Below are positions 30,034 to 42,044 of a DNA stretch of 64,000 bases, piece by piece (position 1 is the stretch's first letter; every line of letters begins with the position of its first letter). Location: NCBI RefSeq assembly GCF_900116625.1, contig NZ_FPBE01000001.1:558001-622000 (forward strand), written 5' to 3'. The notes under the pieces were generated by a model. That model was not told the DNA's origin. It did not search any database and saw nothing but the letters and a program-made list of their open reading frames with translations. A program made the position numbers and the translations under genes. This DNA comes from Idiomarina abyssalis. GTDB lineage: Bacteria; Pseudomonadota; Gammaproteobacteria; Enterobacterales; Alteromonadaceae.

Positions 30034-32148
30034 TTAAGCCCGTGAAATAATATAATAATGATGAATACCTTTATGGCGTTTGAAGTCCTCGGGTATTGAG
30101 GCCTGGGTCTGATCATTTACTTCAAGACCGGCTTTATCCAGGCCTTCGGTGTCGATGCGGAATTTCTTTCTATTGTTAGAGAATAGAATCACGCCATCCT
30201 CTTTCAACATTCCCGTGGCGGTTTTTATCAAACCGACGTGGTCACGTTGTATATCCAGAGTTCCGCTCATACGTTTTGAGTTACTAAAAGTGGGCGGATC
30301 AAGGAAAATAACGTCAAACAGTTGCTTGCCACGTTGTTCCCGCATCCAGCTAAAGCAGTCAGCCTGAATAAACTGGTAGTCGCCTCGTAAACGGTTTAAG
30401 GCAAAGTTACGCTCGCCCCACTTCAGGTAAGTTTTCGACATATCAACGGAAACCACTCGTGCGGCTCCGGCTCTGGCCGCCTGAACAGAGGCGGTGCAGG
30501 TGTAGGCAAATAAATTCAGCACATCCAATTCTTCGCATTTATCCAGTAGCTCTTTACGCACCAGTCTGTGGTCCATAAATAAGCCGGTATCCAGGTAGTC
30601 GGTTAAATTCACCTCAAACTTGGCGCCGTATTCATTAACCGTTAACACCGTGCTGTCCTGCGATTGTTTTTCGTATTGCTGTTTACCGCTTTGGCGCTGA
30701 CGGCGTTTTAGAATAATTTTGTCTTCTGACACTGGCAAAGCTGAACTTAAGGACTCCAGCATGAACCACAAACGGTCATTGGCAACACCTTCCGGAATGT
30801 CTTTTGGAGCTGCGTATTCCTGTACAACGACGTAATCCTGGTAGATATCGATAGCGGCGTTGTACTCAGGAATGTCGGCATCATAAACACGCCAGCAATC
30901 CAGTCCTTCCTTGTCTGCCCATTTACTTAGTTTCGCGTAGTTCTTCTTAACCCTATTAACCAAGTCGTCTGCTTGACTCTCTGCGAAGTCAGGTTGCTCT
31001 TTAGTTAAGTCGTAAAGCGCCAGATTAACCGGAATTGCACCATTTAACAGCGGGTATTTCTTATGACTACGCAGTTTCAGACGTTTCAATAACTGCTCGT
31101 CTCCCGCCAGTACGGCTATATGCCAATTATGGAAAGTGTCTTTTAATTGACGACCAAAACGTCGGTACAAGAGTAAGGTTTCAACGGCCTCACCCAGACG
31201 TTCCCCGTAGGGAGGATTACAGACTAACAGGCCACTTTCCGCCGGTGCTTCACAGTTTGTCGCATCTGCAACTTCAAACTCTATCACTTCATGTAATAAC
31301 ACTCGCTTGGCGTTATCTTTAGCTTTAGCGACCAGGTGTGGGTTGTTGTCAGAGCCTTTTAACTGGCCTTTGAAGTTCTTCTTCCCTTCTTTAAAGCGTT
31401 GTTCTGCCTGCTCGAGTACGTCATGCCATAATTGCGGAGAATGCTCATGCCAATACAAAAAGCCCCAATGCGCGCGGCTCAAGCCTGGCGCGTGATCCAT
31501 AGCCATCATGGCAGCTTCTATTACTAAGGTGCCTGAACCACAAAACGGGTCCAAAATAACAGGTTCATCTTTTTCTAATTCATTTTTGATGCCCGCACGA
31601 ACTAATATGGCGGCGGCTAAGGTTTCCCGCAACGGCGCTTCCCCCTGCTGCAGGCGGTATCCCCTTTTGTGCATACCATCGCCGGTAAAGTCTAAAGACC
31701 AGGTTAGCTTGTCTTTATGCACTCTTACCGCAATACGAATGTCCGGGTCCTGCTTATCAATACTGGGGCGTTCGAACCCGTTATTCCGAAAGTTGTCGAC
31801 AATGCAGTCTTTAACTAACTGTGCGCCAAACTGGGTATGGCGAATGTCGTCATTACCGCCGGAAAAATCAACCACGAAAGTTCTGTTCGCATCGAAAACC
31901 TTGCTCCAGGAGAATTGAGTCAATGCCAGTTTAATCTCATCCAGGCTGGAAACTTCCTTTTCACCCAGTTGTAATAGCATGCGGCTTGCTAACCTGGACC
32001 ACATAGCCACGGTATAAGCCTGCTGCAAATCAGCCTCGACATAGCAGCCCGCAAGGGTTTGCTTAACATGACTTAAGTTGAATTCTTGCAGCTCATCAAA
32101 TAAAAGCCCTTCAAGACCTTTGGAGCACGCAATAAAAAAACGATACAT
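30034..32148 (-). CDS. rlmL: Bifunctional 23S rRNA methyltransferase RlmK/RlmL
   Basis: 704 aa fusion. The N-terminal half has a THUMP domain and an m2G2445 methyltransferase with [19 protein letters not shown] near residue 195 and the catalytic NPPY ([12 protein letters not shown] near 308). The C-terminal half is the m7G2069 enzyme with [20 protein letters not shown] near 540 and [13 protein letters not shown] near 620. Gammaproteobacteria carry both activities on one chain, as here. First gene of the rlmKL-glutaredoxin-uup-DUF3466 run. Confidence 0.95.
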   Translation of the reverse strand: MYRFFIACSKGLEGLLFDELQEFNLSHVKQTLAGCYVEADLQQAYTVAMWSRLASRMLLQLGEKEVSSLDEIKLALTQFSWSKVFDANRTFVVDFSGGNDDIRHTQFGAQLVKDCIVDNFRNNGFERPSIDKQDPDIRIAVRVHKDKLTWSLDFTGDGMHKRGYRLQQGEAPLRETLAAAILVRAGIKNELEKDEPVILDPFCGSGTLVIEAAMMAMDHAPGLSRAHWGFLYWHEHSPQLWHDVLEQAEQRFKEGKKNFKGQLKGSDNNPHLVAKAKDNAKRVLLHEVIEFEVADATNCEAPAESGLLVCNPPYGERLGEAVETLLLYRRFGRQLKDTFHNWHIAVLAGDEQLLKRLKLRSHKKYPLLNGAIPVNLALYDLTKEQPDFAESQADDLVNRVKKNYAKLSKWADKEGLDCWRVYDADIPEYNAAIDIYQDYVVVQEYAAPKDIPEGVANDRLWFMLESLSSALPVSEDKIILKRRQRQSGKQQYEKQSQDSTVLTVNEYGAKFEVNLTDYLDTGLFMDHRLVRKELLDKCEELDVLNLFAYTCTASVQAARAGAARVVSVDMSKTYLKWGERNFALNRLRGDYQFIQADCFSWMREQRGKQLFDVIFLDPPTFSNSKRMSGTLDIQRDHVGLIKTATGMLKEDGVILFSNNRKKFRIDTEGLDKAGLEVNDQTQASIPEDFKRHKGIHHYYIISRA

Positions 32149-32306
32149 AGAAACTTCGCCTAAAAAATTAAGAGGACAATTATAACGGAGAGCTTAGTGG
32201 CTGTCTGTAATTGCAGCAGAAATAAGGGCATTACGCAGCGCAACGGCTAATAAAACAGCAGTTAAACCCTGTTTGTTTAAATACTATTCAATTGGGTCAA
32301 ATAAAG

Positions 32307-32334
32307 CTTGCGTGATGCAAACTATGACTATACT
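32307..32334 (+). promoter_or_regulatory. Sigma-70-type promoter for the initiator tRNA
   Basis: CTTGCG and TATACT 16 bases apart, with a GC-containing discriminator, end 17 bases before the tRNA. Spacing and -10 are good; the -35 is fair. Confidence 0.5.
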
Positions 32335-32351
32335 ATGCGCTCTCAATCGGA

Positions 32352-32428
<77 letters not shown>

Positions 32429-32516
32429 ACGTCCGGACAGGAATACCCTTGTATTAATTCCCCAGAACACATCTGTACTTTCTGTACTTCCCTGAAAAAA
32501 TTAATAAATAAACTTA

Positions 32517-33071
32517 CTAAGCCAGCTGTTGGCTCCAGTTAGACTGCGCTGACATTGCTAAGTCGACTGTCGCAGGTAAAAGTCGATTTAATGTGACTTT
32601 TATAACGTAAAACTGTTTTAACGACTTAATTGCCGAAAGCTGCATTCCATCGCTTAATAATAAGCAGGTTGCAAATTCATCATCTGCATCAAGAATTAAA
32701 AATAACCCTTGGTCGAAGCCTGAATTTAACTCGCATAAGGTGCGCTCTGCCGGCCATTCATTAATGTCGGACTTTTGGAAATGCCAGCTTTGAGGCATTT
32801 GAGGACGACCAAAACGACTCCATGCAGTTGCATTGAGTGCCGCACTACATGGGGTACAGGGGATTTTATCTGAAGGATAAGACTCTAAAACCTCACTAAC
32901 CTTTTGGAAGGTTGTAGCATCCTCAATATCCATTAGCTGTTCACTAAAGTGAATATTGACTAATTGACTCGGTTTGTAAGGTGTTTCAAAGACGCTGTCT
33001 TCGTTCAGCTTAATGCTGAGCTTGCCAGTTTCTGCATTGAACAACCATAGCCAATGGGATTCCGATTCCAC
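32517..33071 (-). CDS. zapC: Cell division protein ZapC
   Basis: 184 aa cytosolic protein. The segment PQMPQSWHFQKSD matches E. coli ZapC (PQMPKSWHF), and the N-terminal WLWLFNAETGKLSIKL and the C-terminal MQLSAIKSLKQFYVIKVTLNRLLP fit the family. ZapC bundles FtsZ filaments at the Z ring. Beside pyrD, as in E. coli. Overall similarity is modest, so the call relies on both motif and neighbour. Confidence 0.85.
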   Translation of the reverse strand: MESESHWLWLFNAETGKLSIKLNEDSVFETPYKPSQLVNIHFSEQLMDIEDATTFQKVSEVLESYPSDKIPCTPCSAALNATAWSRFGRPQMPQSWHFQKSDINEWPAERTLCELNSGFDQGLFLILDADDEFATCLLLSDGMQLSAIKSLKQFYVIKVTLNRLLPATVDLAMSAQSNWSQQLA

Positions 33072-33135
33072 AGTGTTAGCCTTTATAATTAGAAGAATTT
33101 AAGCCTTGCGATAAGATACTAAACTCGCACGGCTA

Positions 33136-34140
33136 TTACAAGCGGTTAACAATTGAGCGAATAAGCCCCGGCCCCTGATAAATAAACCCTGTATAAATTT
33201 GCACCAGGCTAGCTCCAGCCCTGAATTTGGCCTGCGCCGCCTCGGGTGAATCTATGCCACCAACACCAATTACTGGTATCTGCCTTTGCAAAGTTTTACA
33301 TAAGAGCTCTATCACTCGAGTACTTTTATCCTGTAGTGGTTTACCGCTTAAGCCCCCTGCTTCCTTAGCCTTATCATCACGCAAACCATCTCGCGAAAGT
33401 GTCGTGTTTGTGGCAATCACACCATCCATTTTATTTCGCAACAAAGACTGAGCCATGACTTCAACTTCGCTTTCTTCAAGATCCGGAGCTATTTTCACAA
33501 CCAGCGGAACATAACGATCATATTTATTCGCCAGTTCAAGTTGCGACTCCTTAAGCCCGGAAAGCAAAGCATCAAGACTTGAACCATGTTGAAGATCTCT
33601 TAAACCAGGTGTATTAGGTGATGAAATATTAATTGTCACGTAACCGGCGTAAGGGTAAACCTTTTCCAGGCACGCAAGATAATCATCAAGGGCTCGCTCT
33701 TCCGCGGTGTTTTTATTCTTACCGATATTGATGCCCAGCACACCTTTATAAGATGAAGCCTTTACGTTTTCGAGCAATACATCCACACCGTGGTTGTTGA
33801 ACCCCATGCGGTTGATAATTGCTTCATCTTCAACCAGTCGAAATAAACGCGGTTTATCATTTCCTGGCTGTGCTAAAGGCGTAACTGTACCAACTTCAAT
33901 AAATCCAAAGCCCATTTGTGCAAAGGCATCGATACACTCAGCATTTTTATCAAGCCCCGCCGCTAAGCCTACCGGGTTAGGAAAGTCTATCCCCATAACC
34001 CGGACAGGTTTACTTGGTAGGTTTTGCTTCCAAAGCAAAGACAACAGAGTCCGATGCCATTTACTTAAGATCCCGAGCGTAAGCTCGTGCGTTTTCTCGG
34101 GATCTTGTTTAAACAACCATGGTCGAATCAGCTTATACAT
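33136..34140 (-). CDS. pyrD: Dihydroorotate dehydrogenase (quinone), class 2
   Basis: 334 aa membrane-associated FMN enzyme of pyrimidine synthesis that passes electrons to quinone. The N-terminal amphipathic helices ([22 protein letters not shown]) are the class 2 mark. FMN/substrate motifs: [32 protein letters not shown], catalytic serine region [14 protein letters not shown], and [18 protein letters not shown]. Its start overlaps the stop of the glutamate dehydrogenase gene (TAATG). Confidence 0.97.
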   Translation of the reverse strand: MYKLIRPWLFKQDPEKTHELTLGILSKWHRTLLSLLWKQNLPSKPVRVMGIDFPNPVGLAAGLDKNAECIDAFAQMGFGFIEVGTVTPLAQPGNDKPRLFRLVEDEAIINRMGFNNHGVDVLLENVKASSYKGVLGINIGKNKNTAEERALDDYLACLEKVYPYAGYVTINISSPNTPGLRDLQHGSSLDALLSGLKESQLELANKYDRYVPLVVKIAPDLEESEVEVMAQSLLRNKMDGVIATNTTLSRDGLRDDKAKEAGGLSGKPLQDKSTRVIELLCKTLQRQIPVIGVGGIDSPEAAQAKFRAGASLVQIYTGFIYQGPGLIRSIVNRL

Positions 34141-37100
34141 TAATTGACTACTTTCGGTGCACAGTTGTGGCTTAACAGCATCAGCTCTCTCAGAGCAACC
34201 GAGAACTTAGCAAACTCATGGCTCTTCGTTGTACGGAAATCCGATAACATCTGCTGCCAGCGGGAAAGCAAGACTTCATTTTGCTCTATCCACTCACTGA
34301 TCATTTTCTCAGGATCGCTAACATCCGGTGTGGAACGCAGCACAACCTGAGTCAAAGACCGTTGCTGCCAATCCAGCTCTTCCCGGAACGCAGCTCGTGC
34401 CAGTGCCTGCCAGTGATTTGCAACAGGTTGATTATTAATTTGAGTTAAGAACCAGTGCAGGTTTATCTCTGCGCCCAAACGGAAATACAATGTGCCGACA
34501 GTCTTAAACGATTGGCCTGTTTCATTAGCCACTTCCGCTAAGTCCATAGCAGAGAACACCGTGCTCAGGCTGGCAACCTGCTTAGCAAGGTTAGCCGGGA
34601 AGCCATGTTCTTTGTACTTCTCAATGCTTTGCTCAATGACTTTCGCTTCCTCTTCCACCATGTACTTAAGGCTATTTTTGCGCAAGTCATCGAAGGCGCC
34701 CATATAGAAGTCCAGGTGTTCCTGCACACCACTTAATGCAGGGTTACGATGGCGCAAGAACCAACGCGTTGCCCGGCGTACCATACGACGAAGCTGGAAT
34801 AGAACATCATTCTGAACTTCAGCCGGAACTTTGTTATTCAAAGCTTCAATTTGTTCCCAAAGCTCTTCGACTTTAAAACATTCACGTGCAACCACATAAG
34901 CTGATGCAATTTCTGCATACGATGCGCCGGTAGCTTCTTGCTTACGGAATACGAAGTTAGGTCCCATATCGTTAACGATATTATTAGCCAACTTAGTAGC
35001 AATAATCTGACCTTTTAGCGGATGTGATGTCATGCTATCCGCAAAGCTCTCACGCAATGCTTCCGGGAAAGAATCAAATAATTCGCGCATGTGATACGGA
35101 TCTTCAGTAATTTCATCCGTAATCAGTTGCTCTTTCAGAACCATTTTCCCATAAGCCGTTATGGTGGCTAATTCTGGGCGTGTCAGGCCTTGGTTAGCTG
35201 CCTGACGTTCGACCAGTTCGTCATCATCGGGTAAAAACTCAAGCTGACGGTTTAATGCATGCTCCCGCTCGAGATGATGAATGAAGCGCTGGTATTCTTT
35301 AACCTGATCGGTACCGCGCAATGCCGTTACAGAAATAGATTGTGTTTGTCTGTTACAGTCATCAAGCACAATCTTTGCAACGTCGTCGGTCATATCATAA
35401 AGCAGCTTATCGCGTTGCTTCTTAGTAAGGTCGCCATTATTGACCAAACCGTTTAGCAAAATTTTGATATTAACTTCGTTATCCGAACAGTCGACACCAC
35501 CAACGTTGTCGACGAAGTCCGTATTGACTCGACCGCCCTTCTGGGCAAATTCGATACGTCCTAACTGAGTAAAGCCTAAATTACCGCCTTCTCCAATAAT
35601 TTTAGCGTTTAGCTCCCGGCCATTTACGCGTAATGCGTCGTTAGCGCGGTCGCCAACATCACTGTCCGTTTCGGCCTTACCTTTAACATAGGTACCAATG
35701 CCGCCGTTCCAGATAAGATCGACTTCCATTGTTAAGCAGGCTTTTATTAACTCGTTAGGGGTCATTGATTTTTTCTGGGTGCCCAGCATTTTCTTAATTT
35801 CAGGCGTTAGCTCAATAGCTTTCGCGCTTCTTGAGAATATGCCACCACCTTTTGAAATTAAGTCGCGATTGTAGTCGTCCCAGCTTGAACGAGGCATTTT
35901 AAACAAGCGATCTCGTTCTTCCCATGACTTCGCTGCATTCGGTTCAGGGTCAATGAAAATGTGCAAGTGGTTAAATGCCGCCTGCAAGCGAGTGTGTTTG
36001 GACAGCAGCATACCGTTACCGAAAACATCCCCGCCCATATCGCCTACAGCGACGCAGGTAAAATCGGTTGTTTGGCAATCGATACCCATTTCCCGGAAGT
36101 GACGTTTTACAGACTCCCAGGCGCCGCGAGCGGTGATACCCATTTTCTTGTGGTCATAGCCAACGGAACCGCCTGATGCGAAAGCATCACCGAGCCAAAA
36201 GTTGTACTCAGCAGAAATGCCGTTAGCAATGTCAGAGAAAGTAGCGGTACCTTTATCAGCTGCAACCACTAAATAAGAGTCATCTTCGTCGTGACGAACC
36301 ACATCTTTAGGTGGAACAATCTCACCTTCAACAATGTTATCTGTGATATCCAGCAAAGCACGGATAAAGGTTTTATAGCACTCTTTGCCTTCGATCATCA
36401 TGCCTTCACGGTCTTCTGGTAACGCTTTGCAAATAAAGCCACCTTTAGCACCAACAGGAACGATCACTGTGTTTTTAACCTGCTGCGCTTTAACCAATCC
36501 AAGCACTTCAGTACGGAAGTCTTCCCGACGGTCAGACCAACGCAAACCACCACGCGCTACTTTTCCACCACGAAGGTGCACACCTTCCACTCTCGGGGAA
36601 TAAACAAAGATTTCGAACTTAGGCAACGGCAATGGCATTTCCGGAACAAGTTCAGGTAAGAACTTAACCGAAATATAGGGTTTATCGTTACCTTGTTCAT
36701 CCTGTTGGAAGAAGTTAGTGCGTAACGCGGCATCAATGAGCTCAACATAGCGACGAATAATACGATCGTCATCAAGGTTTGCTACGTTATCCAGTTCCGT
36801 ATTGATACGAGTATGAAGCGCTTCGATTTTCTTCTCTGCGCCTTTTGTTCCCGGCTCAAACTTGCTGTAGAACATTTTCACAACCAGCTTGGCCAACAGC
36901 GGATACTTACTGAATGTGCTCTCTATGTAACTCTGACTGAATGTCGTTCCAATTTGGCGCATATATTTGGCGAACATGCGCAAAATAGTTGCCTGGCGAC
37001 CATTCATGCCGGCACCTAACACCAGACGGTTGAATCCATCATCTTCTAATTTACCATTCCAGACGAGTGCAAACGCTTCCTGGAAAGTTTCACGACTTTC

Positions 37101-38987
37101 TTCCAGGTTTAGTGAACCTGCGGTATGCAACATATGAAAGTCCAGCACCCAGTACACATCACCGTCGGCAGTTTTTATCTGATACGGACTCTCACCTATG
37201 ACGCGCAGACCAAAGTTTTCCAACATCGGCAACACATCTGACAGATGAATCGGTTCATCTTTATGGAATAACTTCAGGTGTAAATGTTTGCTGTCGTCTT
37301 TTTCTTCCTGCGCACGGTATAAAACCATACCCAACTTATGTTCGTCATTTAGCGACTCAAGCTGCTTAATGTCTGATATAGCAACTGAGGGAAGTACGTC
37401 TTCTTTATAAGCTCGTGGGAACGCGGTGGAATAACGTTTGTTTAAACGCGTTGCATTGGCTTCCCCAAAGGTCGACTGCAAAATACGTTCGAAGTTATCT
37501 TCCCATGTGCGGGCCGCTTCAATTAAATTCTGTTCTAATTCTTTCACGTTCACATCCTGATGATCTTGGCTCAAACGCACTGTGTAATGTGTTCTCGCTA
37601 ATGAAGACTCGGAGAAGTAAGTGGTAAAGTCCACGTCATATTCAGTTTTTAATGTACGGGCTAAAACGCTTTGAGTTCTCTGACGCAATAGCGTGTTATA
37701 ACGCTCTTTTGGCACGTAAACCATGCAGGACATAAAGCGGCCGAAGATATCACGGCGCAGAAAAGCGCGGGTCATGTCACGCTCTTGCATTTGTAAAACG
37801 CCCAGGCCAACAGTCAGCAAGTCATCTTCTTCAGCCTGAACAATTTCATCTCGCGGATACGTTTCTAAAATGTTCAATAACGCTTTTGCGGCGTGGGACT
37901 GTGGAGCAAAACCTGACATCTCTAACACACGAGAGATTTTTTCGCTGACAAGCGGAATATCACGGGCGCTGTTATTGTAGAAGTTTGCTGAATAAAGACC
38001 GATAAAACGATCCTCGCCCACCACTTCGCCTTTCTCGTTAAATCGCTTAACACCGATATAGTCAGAATATGCCGGGCGATGCACCCGCGATTTAGAATTC
38101 GTTTTTGTTAATAACAACAAACGATCGTTTTGGGTTATTTCGCGAGCATCTTCGGGTAAACTTGAAACCAGACGGCCTTTGTCGCTGATGGAGTTTTTCA
38201 TCAGACCCAGGCTCGAATCTTTCACTTGTTTAAGTTCGTAGTCCCCTTTTACCGGGGTTAACTCATACGAGCGATAGCCTGTTAACGTAAAATTATCGTT
38301 TGCCAGCCACTGTAAAAAACGCTGAATTTCTTTTTTCTCTTTTTTAGAGCCTGGGTAATAATCATTACTCAATTGTTCTGAAACCGCTTGTAGACGGCTG
38401 CGCATCGATTGCCAATCTTGCACCGCAAGACTGATCTCTTCCATGACAGAAACCAGTTCATTTTTTAAAGTCTTAATCTCTTTCTGGCTTGTCTGACGGT
38501 CTATTTCAATCAAAAACACCGTATCTACATAGTTGTCATCGCTACGTGTGCCCGGCTTTTGCAGTTCATTAACTTGACCTTTACTATCGCGTTTATGGCT
38601 TAAAGGCATATGCAACAACAAGTGAGAGGTGATCCCTAGCCTAGCCAACGCCATCCGTACAGAGTCGACCATAAAAGGCATGTCACTCTGAATGATTTCA
38701 ATAATGGTATGCGGTGACTCCCAGCCATCGGTTGGAACTTCAGGGTTGTATACTTTAATCAGCGCTTTATCACCGGACTTATATTCATTAAAACTGTGCC
38801 ACAGGCCTAAAACCGCACCATACATATCGCTGTCGTGGCGGTTAGTTAAGTCATCACTGGCAATATTACGATATAGGCGCTTGGCAAAATCTGCTACTAA
38901 GTGCGCCTGAGAGGAAGGAACTTTCTTATTTATCAATTCAACGACTTTTTCCAGTAAAACCGGAGATTGACTATCGACCAACGACAT
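34140..38987 (-). CDS. gdhB: NAD-dependent glutamate dehydrogenase, large (L_180-type)
   Basis: 1615 aa with the internal start [14 protein letters not shown] at 38987, which follows AAGGA; the frame is open to 39101 but the extra 38 residues look non-coding. Large N-terminal regulatory part with ACT-like segments, then the catalytic domain: [30 protein letters not shown] (catalytic lysine region) and [15 protein letters not shown] for NAD. The enzyme converts glutamate to 2-oxoglutarate and ammonia for amino-acid catabolism and is often allosterically controlled. Directly upstream of pyrD with 1-base overlap. Confidence 0.95.
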   Translation of the reverse strand: MSLVDSQSPVLLEKVVELINKKVPSSQAHLVADFAKRLYRNIASDDLTNRHDSDMYGAVLGLWHSFNEYKSGDKALIKVYNPEVPTDGWESPHTIIEIIQSDMPFMVDSVRMALARLGITSHLLLHMPLSHKRDSKGQVNELQKPGTRSDDNYVDTVFLIEIDRQTSQKEIKTLKNELVSVMEEISLAVQDWQSMRSRLQAVSEQLSNDYYPGSKKEKKEIQRFLQWLANDNFTLTGYRSYELTPVKGDYELKQVKDSSLGLMKNSISDKGRLVSSLPEDAREITQNDRLLLLTKTNSKSRVHRPAYSDYIGVKRFNEKGEVVGEDRFIGLYSANFYNNSARDIPLVSEKISRVLEMSGFAPQSHAAKALLNILETYPRDEIVQAEEDDLLTVGLGVLQMQERDMTRAFLRRDIFGRFMSCMVYVPKERYNTLLRQRTQSVLARTLKTEYDVDFTTYFSESSLARTHYTVRLSQDHQDVNVKELEQNLIEAARTWEDNFERILQSTFGEANATRLNKRYSTAFPRAYKEDVLPSVAISDIKQLESLNDEHKLGMVLYRAQEEKDDSKHLHLKLFHKDEPIHLSDVLPMLENFGLRVIGESPYQIKTADGDVYWVLDFHMLHTAGSLNLEESRETFQEAFALVWNGKLEDDGFNRLVLGAGMNGRQATILRMFAKYMRQIGTTFSQSYIESTFSKYPLLAKLVVKMFYSKFEPGTKGAEKKIEALHTRINTELDNVANLDDDRIIRRYVELIDAALRTNFFQQDEQGNDKPYISVKFLPELVPEMPLPLPKFEIFVYSPRVEGVHLRGGKVARGGLRWSDRREDFRTEVLGLVKAQQVKNTVIVPVGAKGGFICKALPEDREGMMIEGKECYKTFIRALLDITDNIVEGEIVPPKDVVRHDEDDSYLVVAADKGTATFSDIANGISAEYNFWLGDAFASGGSVGYDHKKMGITARGAWESVKRHFREMGIDCQTTDFTCVAVGDMGGDVFGNGMLLSKHTRLQAAFNHLHIFIDPEPNAAKSWEERDRLFKMPRSSWDDYNRDLISKGGGIFSRSAKAIELTPEIKKMLGTQKKSMTPNELIKACLTMEVDLIWNGGIGTYVKGKAETDSDVGDRANDALRVNGRELNAKIIGEGGNLGFTQLGRIEFAQKGGRVNTDFVDNVGGVDCSDNEVNIKILLNGLVNNGDLTKKQRDKLLYDMTDDVAKIVLDDCNRQTQSISVTALRGTDQVKEYQRFIHHLEREHALNRQLEFLPDDDELVERQAANQGLTRPELATITAYGKMVLKEQLITDEITEDPYHMRELFDSFPEALRESFADSMTSHPLKGQIIATKLANNIVNDMGPNFVFRKQEATGASYAEIASAYVVARECFKVEELWEQIEALNNKVPAEVQNDVLFQLRRMVRRATRWFLRHRNPALSGVQEHLDFYMGAFDDLRKNSLKYMVEEEAKVIEQSIEKYKEHGFPANLAKQVASLSTVFSAMDLAEVANETGQSFKTVGTLYFRLGAEINLHWFLTQINNQPVANHWQALARAAFREELDWQQRSLTQVVLRSTPDVSDPEKMISEWIEQNEVLLSRWQQMLSDFRTTKSHEFAKFSVALRELMLLSHNCAPKVVN

Positions 38988-39183
38988 AATTACAGAGTCC
39001 TTGAGGTTGTTGGTGAAACGTCGTAGGCAAGCCCAAATGGGGCCCACGGCCAGAGAATATATGATTGATGTTATTGTCGGACATTTACGCGGGGGTTTCA
39101 ACGCTTATTCTTGCTAAAAACAGGTGTTTAGACCAGATATGACGGGGAAGGAAATATAAGTATTTAGTTTAACTGAATGGACT

Positions 39184-39411
39184 CTATGTCAGACGCTTTA
39201 AACCCACAAATTTTTGCTGCTCATCAACCTGTAAAAGAAAGCGTCCGTGTATCCCCTGGGTGTCAATAAAAGGAATTAAACGACCCGCGGGAAGTGCCAC
39301 CCGCGTGCCGTTTACCGTTGTAACAACGACTTGTTGATAACCCTTGCTGTAATAAACATCGCAGAATTCTTGATAGCTCATTCCCAGGTTAAAAACATAT
39401 TCAATAATCAC
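39184..39411 (-). CDS. DUF2835 family protein
   Basis: 75 aa, apparently GTG start (MIIEYVFNLGMSYQEF). The pattern VVVTTVNGTRVALPAGRLIPFIDTQGIHGRF is the DUF2835 core. Small beta-rich cytosolic protein of unknown function. Found after pepN by 23 bp on the same strand, probably its operon partner. Confidence 0.85.
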   Translation of the reverse strand: MIIEYVFNLGMSYQEFCDVYYSKGYQQVVVTTVNGTRVALPAGRLIPFIDTQGIHGRFLLQVDEQQKFVGLKRLT

Positions 39412-39434
39412 CGTCGCGTTATACCTTTAGATAA

Positions 39435-42026
39435 TTATTCACTTAGACAACTTTCTATCTTTTCAAACAAATCACTCGCCAGGTTTGGCAGTTCTCGTAA
39501 TGTCTCAAGCTCTTTACGCATAAGTTGCTGCCGGTTACTGTCATAACGTCGCCAGCTAACAAAGGCGGAAAGTAAACGCGAAGCAACCTGAGGGTTGCTG
39601 GTATTTAATTGCTGAATGACTGAGCCAATTAATTCGTACCCTGCTCCATCAGCTCTATGAAATTGCGACTGATTCTGCGTAAATGCTGCTAATAGAGAAT
39701 ATATACGGTTAGGATTTTTTAATGAAAAGTCCGGATGCGTCATTAAACTTTTAACTCGTTCAACCGTTTTTTCGTTGTTAGCAAGAGCCTGGGTGCTGAA
39801 CCATTTATCCATAACCAGTTTTTCACCACGCCATTGTTCTTCAAACTGATTTAACAAAGGTTCCGCAACGACGTTATTCGCCCAGACAGCCGCCTGTAAA
39901 GCACCAAGCTGGTCGGTCAAATTATCAGCCTGGTTAAATTGTTGCTTTAAGCGATTAGAAGTTTTGTCACCAAGTTCAGCTAAGTAACTTAAACAAACCT
40001 GCTTCAATTGACGCTTAGCAATATCCTCGCCATTTAACTGGTAAGCTTTTTCAGAGACACAAACATCCAGAAGCTCTTTGAAGTCATCCTCTAAGGCTTC
40101 GGCCAACTGCAATTTTAACGACTTCAACTGAGCATTAATGGCTTCAACCGGAATAGTCTGATAACCATCAGCGATAGTTGATGCCGTTGGCAGAGTTAAG
40201 GCCAGTGCTTTTAAAGCCGGATCCGTATTTGCCTGAAGTAAGTTCCGGCACGCCTGAATGGTTTGTTCGGACAGTTCGGCGCTGCTATGAGTAGCAATGC
40301 CCTTTTCCACAATACGCGTAAACAGCGACTGGGCAGCATCCCAGCGGCTGAAGTCGTCTTCGCTATGAGCAAGTAATACTCTGAGCTCGCCATCGGTTAA
40401 CGACCGTTTTACTTTTACCGGAGCCGAAAAGTTGTCAAATAAGGACAAAATCGGTTTCTCTGCAACATTGTCAAAAGCAAAAGTTGCTTCGGCATCTTTC
40501 AAGTGCAAGACGTCATCATCGCTTAATGACAAACGTTGACCCTGTTCGCTATAGGCGGACCACTTAACAGGAATATGGAACGGGGCCTTTTCCTCCTGGC
40601 CGGGAGTTGAAGCTGTTGACTGTTTTAATACTAACGTAAGACGTTTTTTGTTTTCGTCGTAAACTTCCTCAACGGTCACAACCGGTGTGCCAGCCTGCGA
40701 GTACCAGTTACGGAAAGTGGTGAAATCTTTACCGTTAGCATCTTCCATGGCTTTGACAAAGTCTTCGCAGGTAACTGCGTTGCCGTCATGACGCTCAAAA
40801 TAAAGCTTCATGCCCTTCTGGAAACCTGCTTCGCCAAGCAGAGTGTGGATCATACGAATAACTTCAGCGCCCTTATTATAGACCGTTACCGTGTAGAAGT
40901 TGTTCATTTGAACCACTTTATCCGGTCTAATTGGGTGCGCCATAGGACCTGAATCTTCAGCAAATTGATGGCTGCGAATAACCCGAACATCCTGAATTCG
41001 GTTAACTGCGCGAGAGCCTAAATCTGAACTGAACTCTTGATCACGAAATACCGTTAAGCCTTCTTTTAAGCTCAGTTGAAACCAGTCACGACAAGTGACT
41101 CGGTTGCCGGTCCAGTTGTGAAAATACTCGTGCCCTATAACCGACTCAACATTGAGAAAGTCCTGATCGGTTGCGGTTTTTGGGTTCGCTAATACATACT
41201 TTGCGTTAAAAACATTCAGGCCTTTGTTTTCCATCGCACCCATGTTGAAGAAGTCCACAGCTACGACCATGTAGATATCAAGATCGTAAACCAGGTCAAA
41301 GCGCTCTTCATCCCACTTCATCGCGTTCTTAAGCGACAACATGGCATGATCAGCGCGATCAAGATTGCCCTTATCGACAAAGAGTTCTAAATCAACGGTT
41401 CGCCCTTCCCGGGTGGTAAACTCATCACGTAAAATATCAAAGTCGCCCGCAACCAGAGCGAATAAGTAACAAGGCTTAGGAAAAGGGTCTTGCCAGGTAG
41501 CCAAATGCTTACCGTTTTCAAGCTCAAGATGTTTGATCCGGTTACCATTTGATAGCAAGTACGGAAAGTCACTCTTATCGGCAATAACAGTCGTGGTGAA
41601 TTTAGCTAAAACATCCGGGCGGTCAAGGTAGAAGGTTATTCTCCGAAAACCTTCCGCTTCACATTGTGTGCAGAACGTATTTTCTGCCAGGTATAAACCT
41701 TCGAGAGCTTCATTAGCCGTCGGGTTAACACGGTTCTCAATTTCTAAAGTAAAAGAGTTGAGAGGCGTTTTGAGGGTCAGACTATGCTCATCATGCTGGT
41801 ATAAGTCTTCCGAAACCTCTTCCCCATCAACTTTGATACTCAGCAGAGTTAACTGTTCTCCATCAAGTACCAAAGGCTTTTCATGTTCGCCTTGTCGTAC
41901 AACTTTTAAGACGCTCTTTACCCGAGTTTCAGTCGGATGAAGATCAAACGTTAAATCGACATCCGTTATTGTGAATTCAGGTTCTTGATAATCTTTACGA
42001 TATTTAGCCTTTGGTAATTGTGTCAT
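39435..42026 (-). CDS. pepN: Aminopeptidase N
   Basis: 863 aa M1-family zinc aminopeptidase, main cytosolic enzyme removing N-terminal residues from peptides. Exopeptidase motif GAMENKGLNVFN near residue 265 and zinc site HEYFHNWTGNRVTCRDWFQLSLKEG near 298 (H, H, and E 19 residues on). The C-terminal half is the helical PepN domain. Length and motifs match E. coli PepN. 18 bp after the NhaC gene, 23 bp before DUF2835. Confidence 0.97.
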   Translation of the reverse strand: MTQLPKAKYRKDYQEPEFTITDVDLTFDLHPTETRVKSVLKVVRQGEHEKPLVLDGEQLTLLSIKVDGEEVSEDLYQHDEHSLTLKTPLNSFTLEIENRVNPTANEALEGLYLAENTFCTQCEAEGFRRITFYLDRPDVLAKFTTTVIADKSDFPYLLSNGNRIKHLELENGKHLATWQDPFPKPCYLFALVAGDFDILRDEFTTREGRTVDLELFVDKGNLDRADHAMLSLKNAMKWDEERFDLVYDLDIYMVVAVDFFNMGAMENKGLNVFNAKYVLANPKTATDQDFLNVESVIGHEYFHNWTGNRVTCRDWFQLSLKEGLTVFRDQEFSSDLGSRAVNRIQDVRVIRSHQFAEDSGPMAHPIRPDKVVQMNNFYTVTVYNKGAEVIRMIHTLLGEAGFQKGMKLYFERHDGNAVTCEDFVKAMEDANGKDFTTFRNWYSQAGTPVVTVEEVYDENKKRLTLVLKQSTASTPGQEEKAPFHIPVKWSAYSEQGQRLSLSDDDVLHLKDAEATFAFDNVAEKPILSLFDNFSAPVKVKRSLTDGELRVLLAHSEDDFSRWDAAQSLFTRIVEKGIATHSSAELSEQTIQACRNLLQANTDPALKALALTLPTASTIADGYQTIPVEAINAQLKSLKLQLAEALEDDFKELLDVCVSEKAYQLNGEDIAKRQLKQVCLSYLAELGDKTSNRLKQQFNQADNLTDQLGALQAAVWANNVVAEPLLNQFEEQWRGEKLVMDKWFSTQALANNEKTVERVKSLMTHPDFSLKNPNRIYSLLAAFTQNQSQFHRADGAGYELIGSVIQQLNTSNPQVASRLLSAFVSWRRYDSNRQQLMRKELETLRELPNLASDLFEKIESCLSE

Positions 42027-42044
42027 AGCTTCCTTCTGTATTGA

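Noticed and set aside
31508-31918. 136-codon plus-strand frame opposite rlmKL
   Set aside because: Antisense shadow; no ribosome site or recognisable domain.
32429-32516. A terminator after the fMet tRNA
   Set aside because: A GGAATAC/GTATTAATTCC near-repeat is present but imperfect and without a T tract.
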